A DNA stretch of 64,000 bases from Microvirga rosea (GTDB taxonomy: Bacteria; Pseudomonadota; Alphaproteobacteria; Rhizobiales; Beijerinckiaceae): the NCBI RefSeq assembly GCF_020595095.1, contig NZ_JAJDOP010000008.1, positions 1-64,000 on the forward strand. Direction: 5' to 3'. Below are positions 28,763 through 37,749 of the stretch, one piece after another. Under the pieces are notes generated by a model. It saw only the letters and a list, made by a program, of their open reading frames with translations, was not told the origin of the DNA and did no database searches. Numbering within the stretch: position 1 is the first letter of the stretch; every line of letters begins with the position of its first letter. The position numbers and the translations under genes were made by a program.

Positions 28763-28937
28763 GGCGGGCGGTTGTCGCTGGATATTAGCTATGACTCAGT
28801 CGACGAGACGGACCGTCACGTCTCTGCTGACCTCAGTGACGCAGTAGTCGTACATTACTGAGTGTTTGGGTCGCAGATCGTAAGGATCCAAGTTCTGTCG
28901 GGGACAGTTCGATCTGGAGCAGGCATATTGCGGGCTA

Positions 28938-29183
28938 TCACGGCTGATGGGCCAGGCGCCTGCTGATCCAATCCTTGGCAACGTCCAGATCGGAAAAAGT
29001 GGGGTGGCTGACGCCATCCACTCGGCCAAAGCCCGTTTCCAGATACCAGTGGCCCGATAAAGCGCCATACTGATCACCCAGGTGGGTCAGCACCGCCATC
29101 AGACGCTGATTGCCGTTAAAGACCAACATGCCTTCTTCATCACTGCCATTGCCGACGCGAACAGGTTGAAGGGTGAGGGTCAT
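28938..29183 (-). CDS. Small protein coupled to the Crp/Fnr gene
   Basis: The 81-aa protein has no recognised domain and no signal peptide. Its composition is protein-like, with motifs GMLVFNGNQRLMAVLTHL and GHWYLETGFG, and an acidic stretch near position 65. Its ATG overlaps the stop of the Crp/Fnr gene by four bases (ATGA), which supports it as a real, co-translated gene. Confidence 0.6.
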   Translation of the reverse strand: MTLTLQPVRVGNGSDEEGMLVFNGNQRLMAVLTHLGDQYGALSGHWYLETGFGRVDGVSHPTFSDLDVAKDWISRRLAHQP

Positions 29184-29926
29184 GCCGCCGCATTCTCCTG
29201 CACCAGATGAAGATAGGTCGGGTCGAACTCGGCTGCCATCTTCAGCCTGTCCCAGTCGGGAATGGTCAGCCGTGTTCCTTGCGTGAGGATCAGTCCCTCG
29301 GCTCGCAATTGCTGGAAGACACGATTGACATGCACCGGGGAGAAGCCGAGAGCATCAGCGAACTCGCCTTGGGTAATCGGCAGGTCGCAGACATCGTCTT
29401 CGACCAAGCCCACCGCCTTCAGGCGCACGATCAGCTCGCACAGGATGTGGGCCATGCGGCTGGAGCCTTCGCGGCGGCCGACATTCACCACCCATTCCCG
29501 GAAGATGGCAGCATCGATCAGGGTCTCGCGCCAGAAGGCAGCCGTGATCCTGGGATAGCGCTCGCAGAGGGCACGCAGGTCCTCATGGGCGATGAACCCC
29601 ACGCTGCACCGACTGATCGTGCTGACGCTGCTGTCGAGCACTTTCAGGTGCAAGCTTTGCAGGTCCGGGATGTCACCCGCGATGGTGAAGGAGACGATCT
29701 GGCGCTTGCCGTGAGCGGTCATCTTGTAGGCGCAGGCGAAGCCGCTCACGATCAGGCAGCTGCGAGAAGGACGATCGCCCTCGCGCACGATATCCTGATC
29801 TTCCTTGATGGTGGCCATCTGCATTGGAAGGTTCTGGAGGGCTTGCCGCTCGTCATCGGTGAGCTTGAAGATGCTCTCCAGCTTACGGATGAGCGGATTA
29901 TAGTCAGGATGGAAAGATGCCTGCAT
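29180..29926 (-). CDS. Crp/Fnr-family transcriptional regulator
   Basis: The 248-aa protein has an N-terminal cyclic-nucleotide-binding fold (IVREGDRPSRSCLIVSGFAC) and a C-terminal Crp HTH (LPITQGEFADALGFSPVHVN). It lacks the N-terminal cysteine cluster of FNR, so it is probably not an oxygen sensor with an Fe-S centre. AGGAGG precedes the ATG by nine bases. Regulators of this type are numerous in Rhizobiales, and the targets cannot be read from the sequence. Confidence 0.92.
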   Translation of the reverse strand: MQASFHPDYNPLIRKLESIFKLTDDERQALQNLPMQMATIKEDQDIVREGDRPSRSCLIVSGFACAYKMTAHGKRQIVSFTIAGDIPDLQSLHLKVLDSSVSTISRCSVGFIAHEDLRALCERYPRITAAFWRETLIDAAIFREWVVNVGRREGSSRMAHILCELIVRLKAVGLVEDDVCDLPITQGEFADALGFSPVHVNRVFQQLRAEGLILTQGTRLTIPDWDRLKMAAEFDPTYLHLVQENAAA

Positions 29927-30688
29927 GATATCGCTCCTCCTGTTGCAGGCGGGAGCGCACGTCTCTCAGTCACCCGCGCCCAAAATCACTGGCCGGTGAT
30001 GCGATGACTATCGCACACAGATATAGGCCTGTCTTTGATCTATGATAGTTTCACCGGACATGTTGCAACATATTATGAGCGGCGGCGTGCATTGTCTGGG
30101 GCTCGAATAGCCGTTCCAAACGTCGTGCAAATGTGGCGTTCCCATTCTGCGGAAGAACGGCATACCGAACCAGAGGATGGTTCCCTGTTGATGCACAGCC
30201 GCAGCCGGTAAGCTTATCGATATGGTTGGTAGATTTCTGTTGCATCTGGCCTCAGGCGCGAACCCTTGGCGACAAGAAGTGGAAAAGAACAAGCAATCCA
30301 CGAGGAGAGGCCCCGCGCGCCGACCAGGAAGGGTGTTGAGAAGAGTTGAGGCTGGCATGGTCGCCTGCTCAGCTCCAATCATCAGGGCGAGCGGAAGCAA
30401 TGCAGGCCCTGAGAAACCAAACCCTCGGAGCTCGATTAACCGCAGGGTGCCCGATGTGGAATATTGCTCCCGAGTTTACGCCAACAGTGTGGGTCCAGTC
30501 CTCATTAACCTATGTTATACTGGCGCTCGATTCATGTCGGATGGGGCTGCATCGTCGGGTTCGGGCGATATCGCCATAGCATAGACCGCTGTCCCGACTG
30601 TCCGCTCATCCCGGAGCTGAGCCATGGGTGACCTGTCGCCGCCGCGGAACGTGCTAAGAAGTGGTCTTGGGTTCGCCTGTGGGGTCGC
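29927..30688. other. Divergent gap without recognised gene
   Basis: This is 762 bp between the Crp/Fnr gene and the histidine kinase. Several frames stay open, up to 130 codons on the minus strand (30008-30400), but none has a family signature or a convincing start, so I call no gene. It should hold both divergent promoters. Confidence 0.4.
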
Positions 30689-31720
30689 ATGAAAGCGCAC
30701 CCGGCAAAGGTCGATACTGCGAACGAGCGGCTTAGGTCCATCCTGGCTATCGTCAACGACTGCTACTTCGCTCTGGATCAGAGGTATCGCATCACCGACC
30801 TCAACCAGTCAGCCATCGACTGGGTGGGGCCAACCCAGAGCCGCGTGCTTGGCGCTTGCCTCTGGGATCTCTGCGATCCGGGTGCCGAGTGTAGCCGCGT
30901 CATACGGGAGGGTATGGAACAGCGCCGCCGCGTCCGACGGGAGGTAATGTCTGGCCTTCGGCCCGGTCGCTGGATCGATCTCCAGGTCAGCCCTTCGGCA
31001 GATGGCCTGAGCGTCTTCATTACCGATATCACGGAACGGCGTTCGGCCAAGGAGGCTCTAGAGGAACTCTCCGGACGCCTCCTAAACCTCCAGGAAGAGG
31101 AACGGCAACGAATCGCCGAAGAACTGCACGACTCGACGGCACAGCATCTGGTCGCTGCTGGTCTGAACCTTATGCGCATGAAGCAGTATGTTTCTCCAGG
31201 CGATGGCGGGAAACTTCTCAACGAGACTGCAGACCTAGTTGAGGAAGCCGCTCGAGAGCTCCGGGCTTTCACCTACCTGCTGCACCCGCCCAGCCTGGAG
31301 AACGGCGGGCTTGCTGGAACCGTGCGGGACTTCGCTGCGGGTTTTACGCACCGAACAGGCCTGTCAACGACCGTGCAGGTGCCGGAGATGGCGAACCACC
31401 TTCCCTTCGACATCCAGCGCTCTCTCCTCAGAGTCATCCAAGAGGCACTGACAAACGCCTACCGACACGCATCGGCTTCGCGGCTCGTCGTCGACCTGCG
31501 GACAGGTCGAGGCATCCTGAAGTTGCGGATCCTCGACGATGGCTGCGGTTTGGCACAGGCCGTCAGGAAGATGGCGCCAGGCGGGCCACTACTGGGCGTC
31601 GGTGTTGCGGGAATGCGGGCGCGTCTGGTCCGGTTCGGCGGTGACCTCAAGTTTCTGAGCGACGGTAGGGGAACTATGGTCATCGCTACCCTTCCACATG
31701 CCTCCTCCTCTCCCGCGTAG
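30689..31720 (+). CDS. PAS-domain sensor histidine kinase, HisKA_3 (NarL-partner) type
   Basis: The 343-aa soluble kinase has a PAS domain (about 14-117, ILAIVNDCYFALDQRYRITD), a HisKA_3 dimerisation helix with His147 in RIAEELHDSTAQHL, and a HATPase_c domain (about 245-338, with QEALTNAYRHA and LDDGCG). There is no transmembrane segment. Kinases of this class normally pair with LuxR-type regulators; none is encoded nearby, while a single-domain receiver lies 2 kb upstream. Confidence 0.92.
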   Translation: MKAHPAKVDTANERLRSILAIVNDCYFALDQRYRITDLNQSAIDWVGPTQSRVLGACLWDLCDPGAECSRVIREGMEQRRRVRREVMSGLRPGRWIDLQVSPSADGLSVFITDITERRSAKEALEELSGRLLNLQEEERQRIAEELHDSTAQHLVAAGLNLMRMKQYVSPGDGGKLLNETADLVEEAARELRAFTYLLHPPSLENGGLAGTVRDFAAGFTHRTGLSTTVQVPEMANHLPFDIQRSLLRVIQEALTNAYRHASASRLVVDLRTGRGILKLRILDDGCGLAQAVRKMAPGGPLLGVGVAGMRARLVRFGGDLKFLSDGRGTMVIATLPHASSSPA

Positions 31721-31885
31721 CGTCCCGCGGATGAGCCCCGCAACAACCCTGCGAAGACTCCGTCAGACTCTACTGCACCCCTTCTCTGAGCCGGCTTTGC
31801 CTCAGGCGCGCCTTGGCGGGTTGGTCTAGGCCCTGCGGTGGCATAGGCACAGTCCCATCGCCGGGTCTTGGCAGGGGCCGTCTGG

Positions 31886-32059
31886 TCATGATCCGAGAAG
31901 CTCGCCGACGCGGGTCATGTGCTTGTGATGAGGCAAGGCGATCGGTGATGCGTCCACAGCCTGGGCAATCGCCTACAGAGGTGCACTCGCGAGGGCCGAT
32001 ACTAGCATCGCAACCGCCAGCAGACGGAGCATGAAACGGATGAAGGTTTCGCGCATCAT
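31886..32059 (-). pseudogene. Small exported-protein ORF interrupted by a TAG
   Basis: From ATG 32059 the minus strand reads a good Sec signal (RFMLRLLAVAMLVSALASAP), then a single in-frame TAG at 31973-31975, then AIAQAVDASPIALPHHKHMT and a stop at 31886. The stop falls at the expected signal-cleavage site. It looks like a small histidine-containing exported protein next to the metal operon, broken by one mutation. It may also be chance. Confidence 0.35.
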
Positions 32060-32163
32060 CCTGGAGACATCCTGGGGCGGCGCACCTCGCATGGCTCCCG
32101 AGCATGTTCAGCTATTGGATGGATAATTGGGTAACGCACCTGGGACCAATTGTCTCTCGACGC

Positions 32164-32183
32164 ATAGGGTACCCCCCTATATT
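32164..32183 (+). promoter_or_regulatory. Candidate DmeR operator and -10 box of dmeRF
   Basis: ATAGGGTACCCCCCTATATT contains a C6 tract flanked by TA/AT steps (GTACCCCCCTAT), the pattern known for RcnR/FrmR-type repressors. TATATT (32178-32183) at its edge is a good -10 box. It lies about 30 bp before dmeR, so the repressor would occlude its own promoter. Confidence 0.55.
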
Positions 32184-32208
32184 ACGTCTCTACAGGAGAT
32201 GATGTGCC

Positions 32209-32481
32209 ATGTCCCACATTGTTAAAGAGAAAGCCAAGCTTCTTGCTCGTGTCCGCCGCATCAAGGGACAGGTTGAGGCCATCGAACGGGCTTTGGAGGA
32301 GGAGATCGGCTGCGCGGACGTGCTGCAACTCGTCGCCTCCGTGCGCGGAGCCATGAACGGTCTGACCGCTGAGCTGATTGAAGACCACATCCACAACCAC
32401 GTCCTGGGAGCCGCGGACGATGTCGAGCGGGCTCAAGGGGCGGAGGAACTCATCGAGGTGGTACGGACCTATCTCAAATAG
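32209..32481 (+). CDS. dmeR: DmeR, RcnR/CsoR-family nickel/cobalt-responsive repressor
   Basis: The 90-aa all-helical protein has VRRIKGQVEAIERAL. The metal fingerprint is His3, Cys35, His60 and His64, which is the RcnR set, not the FrmR set (Pro2/Cys35/Glu64) or the CsoR Cys-His-Cys set. It sits directly before a CDF exporter, as in the dmeRF operon of Rhizobium. It should leave DNA when Co(II) or Ni(II) binds. A strong AGGAG precedes the ATG. Confidence 0.88.
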   Translation: MSHIVKEKAKLLARVRRIKGQVEAIERALEEEIGCADVLQLVASVRGAMNGLTAELIEDHIHNHVLGAADDVERAQGAEELIEVVRTYLK

Positions 32482-32539
32482 CTGGAGCCCATGGAAGAAC
32501 CCTTCGGTGGACGTCCATCCATTCATTGCGAGACCTTCA

Positions 32540-33535
32540 ATGCATACCCATTCCATTGCCTCCTGGCAGCATGACCATGTCTTCCTCGGTGAGAAGCACG
32601 ATCGTCACGAGCGTCGGACGTGGTTTGTGGTCGCCCTGACCGCAGCCATGATGGTCGCCGAGATCATTGCGGGAACGATCTTCGGCTCGATGGCTCTGGT
32701 CGCCGACGGCTGGCACATGTCAACCCATGCCGCCGCACTTGCGATCGCAGCCCTGGCCTACCGCTTTGCCCGTAAGCATGCCCACGACCCACGCTTCACC
32801 TTCGGCACCGGCAAGATGGGAGAGCTTGCCGGGTTCTCCAGCGCCGTGATCCTGGCGCTGATTGCGCTGTTCATCGCCTACGAGAGCGTCACGCGACTGT
32901 TGTCCCCGGTAGCTATCGAGTTCGGCGAGGCGACGGCGGTCGCCGTCGTTGGTCTGCTGGTGAACCTCGGCAGTGCTTGGTTGCTCTTCGACGAGGACCA
33001 TCATCACGGTCACTATCACCACGATCACGGCCACGGAGCTAATCATTCTCACGCTCATGACGATCATGATGGCCACCATCACCACCGCCATAACCATGAC
33101 ACGAACATCCGCGCGGCCTACATGCATGTCTTGGCTGACGCGTTGACGTCGGTGCTGGCCATCGTGGCGCTGCTAGCTGGCTGGTTCTATGGCTGGACCT
33201 GGCTCGATCCGATCATGGGGATCATCGGTGCGCTGGTAATCGCCCAATGGTCCTGGGGTCTGATCTGCTCGGCCGGTGCCGTTCTGCTGGACACCGTGCC
33301 CGACCGGACGCTCGCGGCCACGATCCGCGCACGTCTGGAGACCGGTGGCGACCGTGTGACCGATCTCCACTTGTGGCGCCTCGGCCCCGGACATAGCGGA
33401 TTGATTGCCGTCTTGATTTCTGACGATCCGCGCTCCCCGACTGAGTACAAGGCAAAGCTTTCTGGGATCGAGGGCCTTTCGCACATCACGATTGAAGTGA
33501 ACGCCGACAATCATAGGTCACATCAGACGGTCTGA
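32540..33535 (+). CDS. dmeF: DmeF, CDF-family cobalt/nickel efflux transporter
   Basis: Protein of 331 aa from MHTHSIASWQHDHVFLGEKH. It has six predicted helices with the CDF metal site (SMALVADGWHMSTHA in helix 2, HVLADALTS in helix 5), a very histidine-rich loop at about 155-195 between helices 4 and 5, and a short cytoplasmic C-terminal domain. The HD-type metal residues and neighbouring dmeR match DmeF, which exports Co and Ni. The frame is open upstream into dmeR, but ATG 32540 gives the normal N-terminus. Confidence 0.92.
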   Translation: MHTHSIASWQHDHVFLGEKHDRHERRTWFVVALTAAMMVAEIIAGTIFGSMALVADGWHMSTHAAALAIAALAYRFARKHAHDPRFTFGTGKMGELAGFSSAVILALIALFIAYESVTRLLSPVAIEFGEATAVAVVGLLVNLGSAWLLFDEDHHHGHYHHDHGHGANHSHAHDDHDGHHHHRHNHDTNIRAAYMHVLADALTSVLAIVALLAGWFYGWTWLDPIMGIIGALVIAQWSWGLICSAGAVLLDTVPDRTLAATIRARLETGGDRVTDLHLWRLGPGHSGLIAVLISDDPRSPTEYKAKLSGIEGLSHITIEVNADNHRSHQTV

Positions 33536-33618
33536 GGGACATACCAACGCCGCTTGACCTTGCCATCATAGGAAGGAGCAGGGTGCGTGCATCGACACTT
33601 CGAATCGGAGACCGTGCC

Positions 33619-33876
33619 ATGTGCGGATGCAGCCCCCACCAGAGCCAAGCCACCCCCCTTGTCGAGCATCAGGCGGACACCCTGACCCTACGGGTCGAGG
33701 ATATGACCTGTCACCACTGCGCCGGCGCGATCAAGAAGGCCATCGAGACAGGCTTGCCTGGCACGAGCGTCGCGGCGGATCCGATCTCCAAGCTTGTTGC
33801 GATCCGTGGCAGCACCGATTTGCGTTCCATTAAGGCCCTTGTGACCGAGGCCGGTTACACCCCGGTCACAGCTTGA
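33619..33876 (+). CDS. HMA-domain metal chaperone-like protein
   Basis: The 85-aa protein has an HMA ferredoxin-like domain with the metal motif MTCHHC (CxxC) and the ending TEAGYTPV. The extra N-terminal MCGCSPHQ may add a second metal site. Such proteins bind Cu(I) and pass it to ATPases or periplasmic acceptors. GTG 33583 is a possible longer start. It lies 12 bp before the DUF411 gene, in one operon. Confidence 0.82.
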   Translation: MCGCSPHQSQATPLVEHQADTLTLRVEDMTCHHCAGAIKKAIETGLPGTSVAADPISKLVAIRGSTDLRSIKALVTEAGYTPVTA

Positions 33877-33887
33877 AGGAGGCTCCC

Positions 33888-34361
33888 ATGTTGGATCGCC
33901 GCGGTTTCCTGACCCTTCTCGGCACTGCAGGTGCGGTCCTGACCGTGACGCCCGCCTGTGCTGAAGTCGGCTTGCCTCAAGTCGTTGTGAGCAAGGATCC
34001 GTCCTGTTTATGCTGTGCGGGCTGGGTTGAACACCTGAAAGCAGCCAGCTTCCCCGTCGAGGTTCGCGAGACGCTGGAGATCAACCGGGTGAAGATCCAG
34101 CTCGGAGTGCCCCAAGACCTTGCGTCCTGCCATACGGCGGCGGTGGGCGGGTACGTGATAGAAGGTCATGTCCCGGCAGATGCCATCAAGCGGCTGCTCA
34201 CTGCAAAGCCTCAGGCGACAGGTCTGGCTGTCCCCGGCATGCCGGCCGGGTCGCCGGGCATGGAAACTCCTGGGGGCGAAAACGATACTTACGATGTCGT
34301 GTTGTTCGGGCCGTCGGGCCGAACAATCTTTGCTCGTTACAACGGCTCCCGGGTCCTTTGA
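33888..34361 (+). CDS. DUF411 family metal-binding periplasmic protein
   Basis: The 157-aa protein has a Tat-like signal (DRRGFLTLLGTAGAVLTVTP), then the DUF411 core: SKDPSCLCCAGWVEHLK with clustered cysteines and SCHTAAVGGYVIEGHVP. The family is found with copper and other metal resistance genes; its exact role is not established. The ATG at 33888 has GGAGG upstream. Confidence 0.85.
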   Translation: MLDRRGFLTLLGTAGAVLTVTPACAEVGLPQVVVSKDPSCLCCAGWVEHLKAASFPVEVRETLEINRVKIQLGVPQDLASCHTAAVGGYVIEGHVPADAIKRLLTAKPQATGLAVPGMPAGSPGMETPGGENDTYDVVLFGPSGRTIFARYNGSRVL

Positions 34362-34608
34362 AGGCCGCTCCGCAGCACGGATGGCGACCATTTAAAGCAT
34401 AAGGTTGACCCGTCGTGACTGCGGAACGCGGCTATCACAAGCCGTGTTCCAGATAGGGTTCGGAAGTAATGCCGGTCGGTCGTCGAGCAGGTGGGATGGA
34501 AGCACCAACTTCGTAGTTAGGACAGCCGGCACCCCATTTCGCCGGGGTCATTTATGGAACTGAGAACAAGCGCTCGACTGAGATCAGGCGCTTGCCGTAG
34601 CCCCGTTG

Positions 34609-34860
34609 TCAAAATAGCAAATCGTACACGCCTGTGACGACGTCAACATGCGCTTCGAGCCGCTCCTCCGTGCTGGACGCTTGTTGAAGAGCAAGATCAT
34701 GCTCGTAAAACAATTGATCGTAAGCATCGACAGGAGGTGGATCCGCCGGCGTACCCGTAATCGTTCCGTCCTCGGTGCCGGCCGAATAATCAAGCCCGCC
34801 GTAATTGCCGTAATACAGCCCGTTGTCGCCAAAGTGGAAGGAACTCAAATTCGGAAGCAT
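34609..34860 (-). CDS. Small acidic protein resembling a phospholipase A2-like domain
   Basis: The 83-aa protein starts at ATG 34860 with GGAG eight bases upstream. It is acidic, with no cysteines and no signal. The segment NGLYYGNYGGLDYSAG is followed by PPVDAYDQLFYEHDLALQQA. This order (glycine-rich Y-G loop with GLD, then PV..AD...EHD.A) resembles the calcium loop and His-Asp catalytic helix of parvovirus-type PLA2 domains; here the pair would be His54-Asp55. The likeness is from memory of motifs, not from a search. It stands alone between the metal genes and chrA. Confidence 0.55.
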   Translation of the reverse strand: MLPNLSSFHFGDNGLYYGNYGGLDYSAGTEDGTITGTPADPPPVDAYDQLFYEHDLALQQASSTEERLEAHVDVVTGVYDLLF

Positions 34861-35426
34861 GGTCACATCTCCAATTCCCTCAGGTAATCCATATGCTTGG
34901 TTTCCTTTGTGTCAAAAGATGGGTCACTGAGCTGTAAGAAGTTGCCTGATGACAGTACGTCGCGTGACAGCCGCACATGGCTTTTTCCGATCACATGGGC
35001 CCGACGCGTCGATCCAGGCAAGGGCGAGAGCAGCAAGGGCCGCTGGCACGGCGATATAGTCAAGTCCCGCCAACTTCTCCTTGATAAGAGTGAGGCGCTT
35101 TGTCGCCCGTCACAGTCGTTCCCGTAGTGGCAGATGCATCGTCTCGGACATGCCCTCGACTCGAACAGGATCGTAATCCCATGGCCTCATGCGTAGGTCA
35201 TCGTTCTTCTCCCAGGTTTAGTGCAGCGGCTCGATTTCCAGAGAGCTGCGACGGGTCATGCTGTCGGCCTTGGTCCGGGAAGCGACCTTGTCGTTGAATG
35301 CCACGGTGAACCGTCCCTCCTGGGTCGGCAGAACTACTTCTTGCTATTGGTTAAAGCGCAACTGGGAGGTGAGCGCGGGAGCAAGGCTGAAGATGGTCGT
35401 CGCAACGGCAAGATTTCGTCCCTTCG
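34861..35426. other. Intergenic stretch without recognised gene
   Basis: About 570 bp between the small acidic protein gene and the chrA stop. I see no convincing frame; the open frames are shadows or lack protein-like composition. Confidence 0.4.
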
Positions 35427-36842
35427 TCATGAGATAGCCCCCAGCATGTACAGGAGAACGCCAGACGCCGAACAGGCGACCAGTGTTGGAATCATGCCGA
35501 CCTTGAATCGGAACATCGCCACTATCGCTGCCATTGAGAGAAGTAGCGCCAAGACATCGACACTTGCGAGCACTGGAGCATCAAAGGATAGGCCGAAGCT
35601 TCTGACAGGTCGCATCTCACGGAAGACTGCGTGGATCGCGAACCAGATGGCAAGATTCAACACCACGCCGACGACTGCCGCGGTGATGGACGATAAAGCT
35701 CCATGCAGGGCCGGATTACCCCGAAGCACTTCGATGAACGGTGCTCCGAGGAAGATGAACAGGAAGCATGGGACGAAGGTCACCCAGGTAGCGAGGAGCC
35801 CCCCGAGCACCCCTGCCGTGAGGGGCGACAGTGCGCCGGGATCTCGAAATGCGCCCATAAAGCCCACAAACTGGAGGACCATGATCAGGGGGCCGGGCGT
35901 AGTTTCGGCCATGCCGAGTCCATCGAGCATTTCGCCGGGCTGAAGCCAGCCGTAGTTCTCGACCGCTTGCTGAGCGACATAAGCTAAAACCGCATAAGCA
36001 CCCCCGAAGGTCACGACCGCCATGGTCGAGAAGAAAGTGGCGATCCGGCTGAACACATTGTTGGGACCGAGCGTCGCGAGGAGCACGGCAACGGGAATGA
36101 GCCAGAGGGCAAGGCAGACCGCCGAGACACGCAGCGCCCGCACCATGGTTGGGCGCGCATGGTCGGGCAGTTCCTCTCCTAACAAAGCATCAGCGTCAGC
36201 CACCTCCTTACCGTCTTTGGCGGCAGCATGACCACCTCCGACCTGAAAGGCAGACACTCCAGCGCGCCCACCGATGAAGCCCATCGCACCTGCGACGAGG
36301 ACGATGACCGGAAACGGAACGCCGAAGAAGAAGATTGCGACAAATGCTGAGGCAGCGAGCGCGACCATGATCCGGTTCTTCAGGGCCTTCGTCCCGATGC
36401 GCACCACTGCCTGAAGAACGACCGCGAGCACGGCCGCCTTGAGGCCAAAGAACAGGGCCGCGACGATACCAACCTTCCCGAACAGGGCATAGACGATGCT
36501 GAGCGTCATGATCGCCGCGACGCCGGGCAGGACGAACAGCACTCCAGCGAGGAGACCGCCGAGCGTACGATGCATGAGCCAACCGATATAGGTAGCGAGC
36601 TGCTGCGCCTCGGGTCCGGGCAGAAGCATGCAGTAGTTCAGAGCATGCAGGAAGCGGTTCTCGCCGATCCAACGCTTTTCCTCGACGATGATACGATGCA
36701 TGACAGCGATCTGACCCGCAGGGCCACCGAAGCTGAGCATCGCGACGCGAGCCCAGACTTGGAACGCCTCGCCGAAGCTGATGCCATGTTGTTCCGCGCC
36801 GAGTTTCCCGCGTACTTTTGCAGTTGTTGGTGCATCCATCAT
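35427..36842 (-). CDS. chrA: ChrA chromate efflux transporter (bidomain)
   Basis: The 471-aa membrane protein has two homologous CHR halves, each starting with the conserved pattern (FQVWARVAMLSFGGPAGQIA at about 25, and FFSTMAVVTFGGAYAVLAYV at about 280), plus MLLPGPEAQQLATYIGW and AETTPGPLIMVLQFVGF motifs. It exports chromate. The frame extends to 36980, but ATG 36842 lies just after the chrB-like stop and gives the standard N-terminus. It forms an operon with the rhodanese-ChrB gene. Confidence 0.93.
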   Translation of the reverse strand: MMDAPTTAKVRGKLGAEQHGISFGEAFQVWARVAMLSFGGPAGQIAVMHRIIVEEKRWIGENRFLHALNYCMLLPGPEAQQLATYIGWLMHRTLGGLLAGVLFVLPGVAAIMTLSIVYALFGKVGIVAALFFGLKAAVLAVVLQAVVRIGTKALKNRIMVALAASAFVAIFFFGVPFPVIVLVAGAMGFIGGRAGVSAFQVGGGHAAAKDGKEVADADALLGEELPDHARPTMVRALRVSAVCLALWLIPVAVLLATLGPNNVFSRIATFFSTMAVVTFGGAYAVLAYVAQQAVENYGWLQPGEMLDGLGMAETTPGPLIMVLQFVGFMGAFRDPGALSPLTAGVLGGLLATWVTFVPCFLFIFLGAPFIEVLRGNPALHGALSSITAAVVGVVLNLAIWFAIHAVFREMRPVRSFGLSFDAPVLASVDVLALLLSMAAIVAMFRFKVGMIPTLVACSASGVLLYMLGAIS

Positions 36843-36843
36843 G

Positions 36844-37668
36844 TCAGAATCCAGGCTTCCTAACGGGCCAGTTGTGGGTTTCCTCTGTCGCGTCCCGACA
36901 CCAGCGGTAGAATGCATCATATAGCGCCATCCCAGCTTCGAGTTGTTCGAGGTCATCGGCGTACATACGAGAAAGTCCAAGCGAGATGGCTAGCAGTCCC
37001 GGCGCTTCAGGTGCCAGGTCAAGACGGGCCGTGTCGGCCCCGCGTACGATAGTAGCAAGACGCAGCAGCGGTTCAGTCCCAAGGCCGAATTCCTCGACCA
37101 TGATGTCGAAGGTACATTGCTCGCCACGATGACTCCAGAACACGTTCTCACCTTCGATATCGAAGGGTGTCCCCTCGAAACGCTCCGCGACGGCTGGAAC
37201 CTCGGATGGGGAAACGAACAGAAAGACGGCCTGCGGGTCGACAAAGCGGCGAATGAGCCAGGGGCATGCAATTCGATCAATCTTTGGGCGGGCTCGTGTT
37301 ACCCAGATGGTTCGACCTTTGGTGTCGCGGGGTGGTAGCTTGACCTCCGGAACCATGGGGAGACCCGCCTGCGCCCATGCCAAGGCGCCATTTTCCAGAG
37401 AGTCCGCCTGTATCCCTTCGTGACGGAGCCACGCAGCCGCACCCTGACTGAGCTTGAGACCCTTTTGGCAGATGACGATCACTGATCGACCCGTAAACTC
37501 ATGTGCCCAGTCGGAAACGGCTTTCCACGGGCGACGGATCGCTCCGGGAATCAGCCGTGGATCCGCCGCAAAATCTTCATCCGTCTGGATGTCGATAAGA
37601 ACCGGGCACTTGGGCGTACCGATCAGGCGGGCGAGTTTATCGATGGAGATGGTGTTGATTGACGACAT
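36844..37668 (-). CDS. Rhodanese/ChrB-domain fusion protein
   Basis: Protein of 274 aa. Residues 1-110 form a rhodanese domain (VLIDIQTDEDFAADPRLIPG, with the active-site loop VICQKGLKLSQGAAAWL and a candidate nucleophile Cys). Residues 115-270 form the ChrB C-terminal domain (WVTRARPKIDRIACPWLIRR and FGLGTEPLL). ChrB proteins regulate or support ChrA. The fusion lacks the ChrB N-terminal DNA-binding part, so it may reduce or sense chromate and not bind DNA. It is the first gene of the operon with chrA. Confidence 0.88.
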   Translation of the reverse strand: MSSINTISIDKLARLIGTPKCPVLIDIQTDEDFAADPRLIPGAIRRPWKAVSDWAHEFTGRSVIVICQKGLKLSQGAAAWLRHEGIQADSLENGALAWAQAGLPMVPEVKLPPRDTKGRTIWVTRARPKIDRIACPWLIRRFVDPQAVFLFVSPSEVPAVAERFEGTPFDIEGENVFWSHRGEQCTFDIMVEEFGLGTEPLLRLATIVRGADTARLDLAPEAPGLLAISLGLSRMYADDLEQLEAGMALYDAFYRWCRDATEETHNWPVRKPGF

Positions 37669-37749
37669 AAGACGCGTCCTTGCTTAAGGAGAGCTGGACG
37701 CGATTCTTGGGCATGGCGCCTCGTGAGGGGATCGCAGCCCCCATGAGAC

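Noticed and set aside
30008-30400. 130-codon minus-strand frame
   Set aside because: No ribosome binding site, no family motif, and mixed hydrophobic/cysteine-rich composition that suggests chance.
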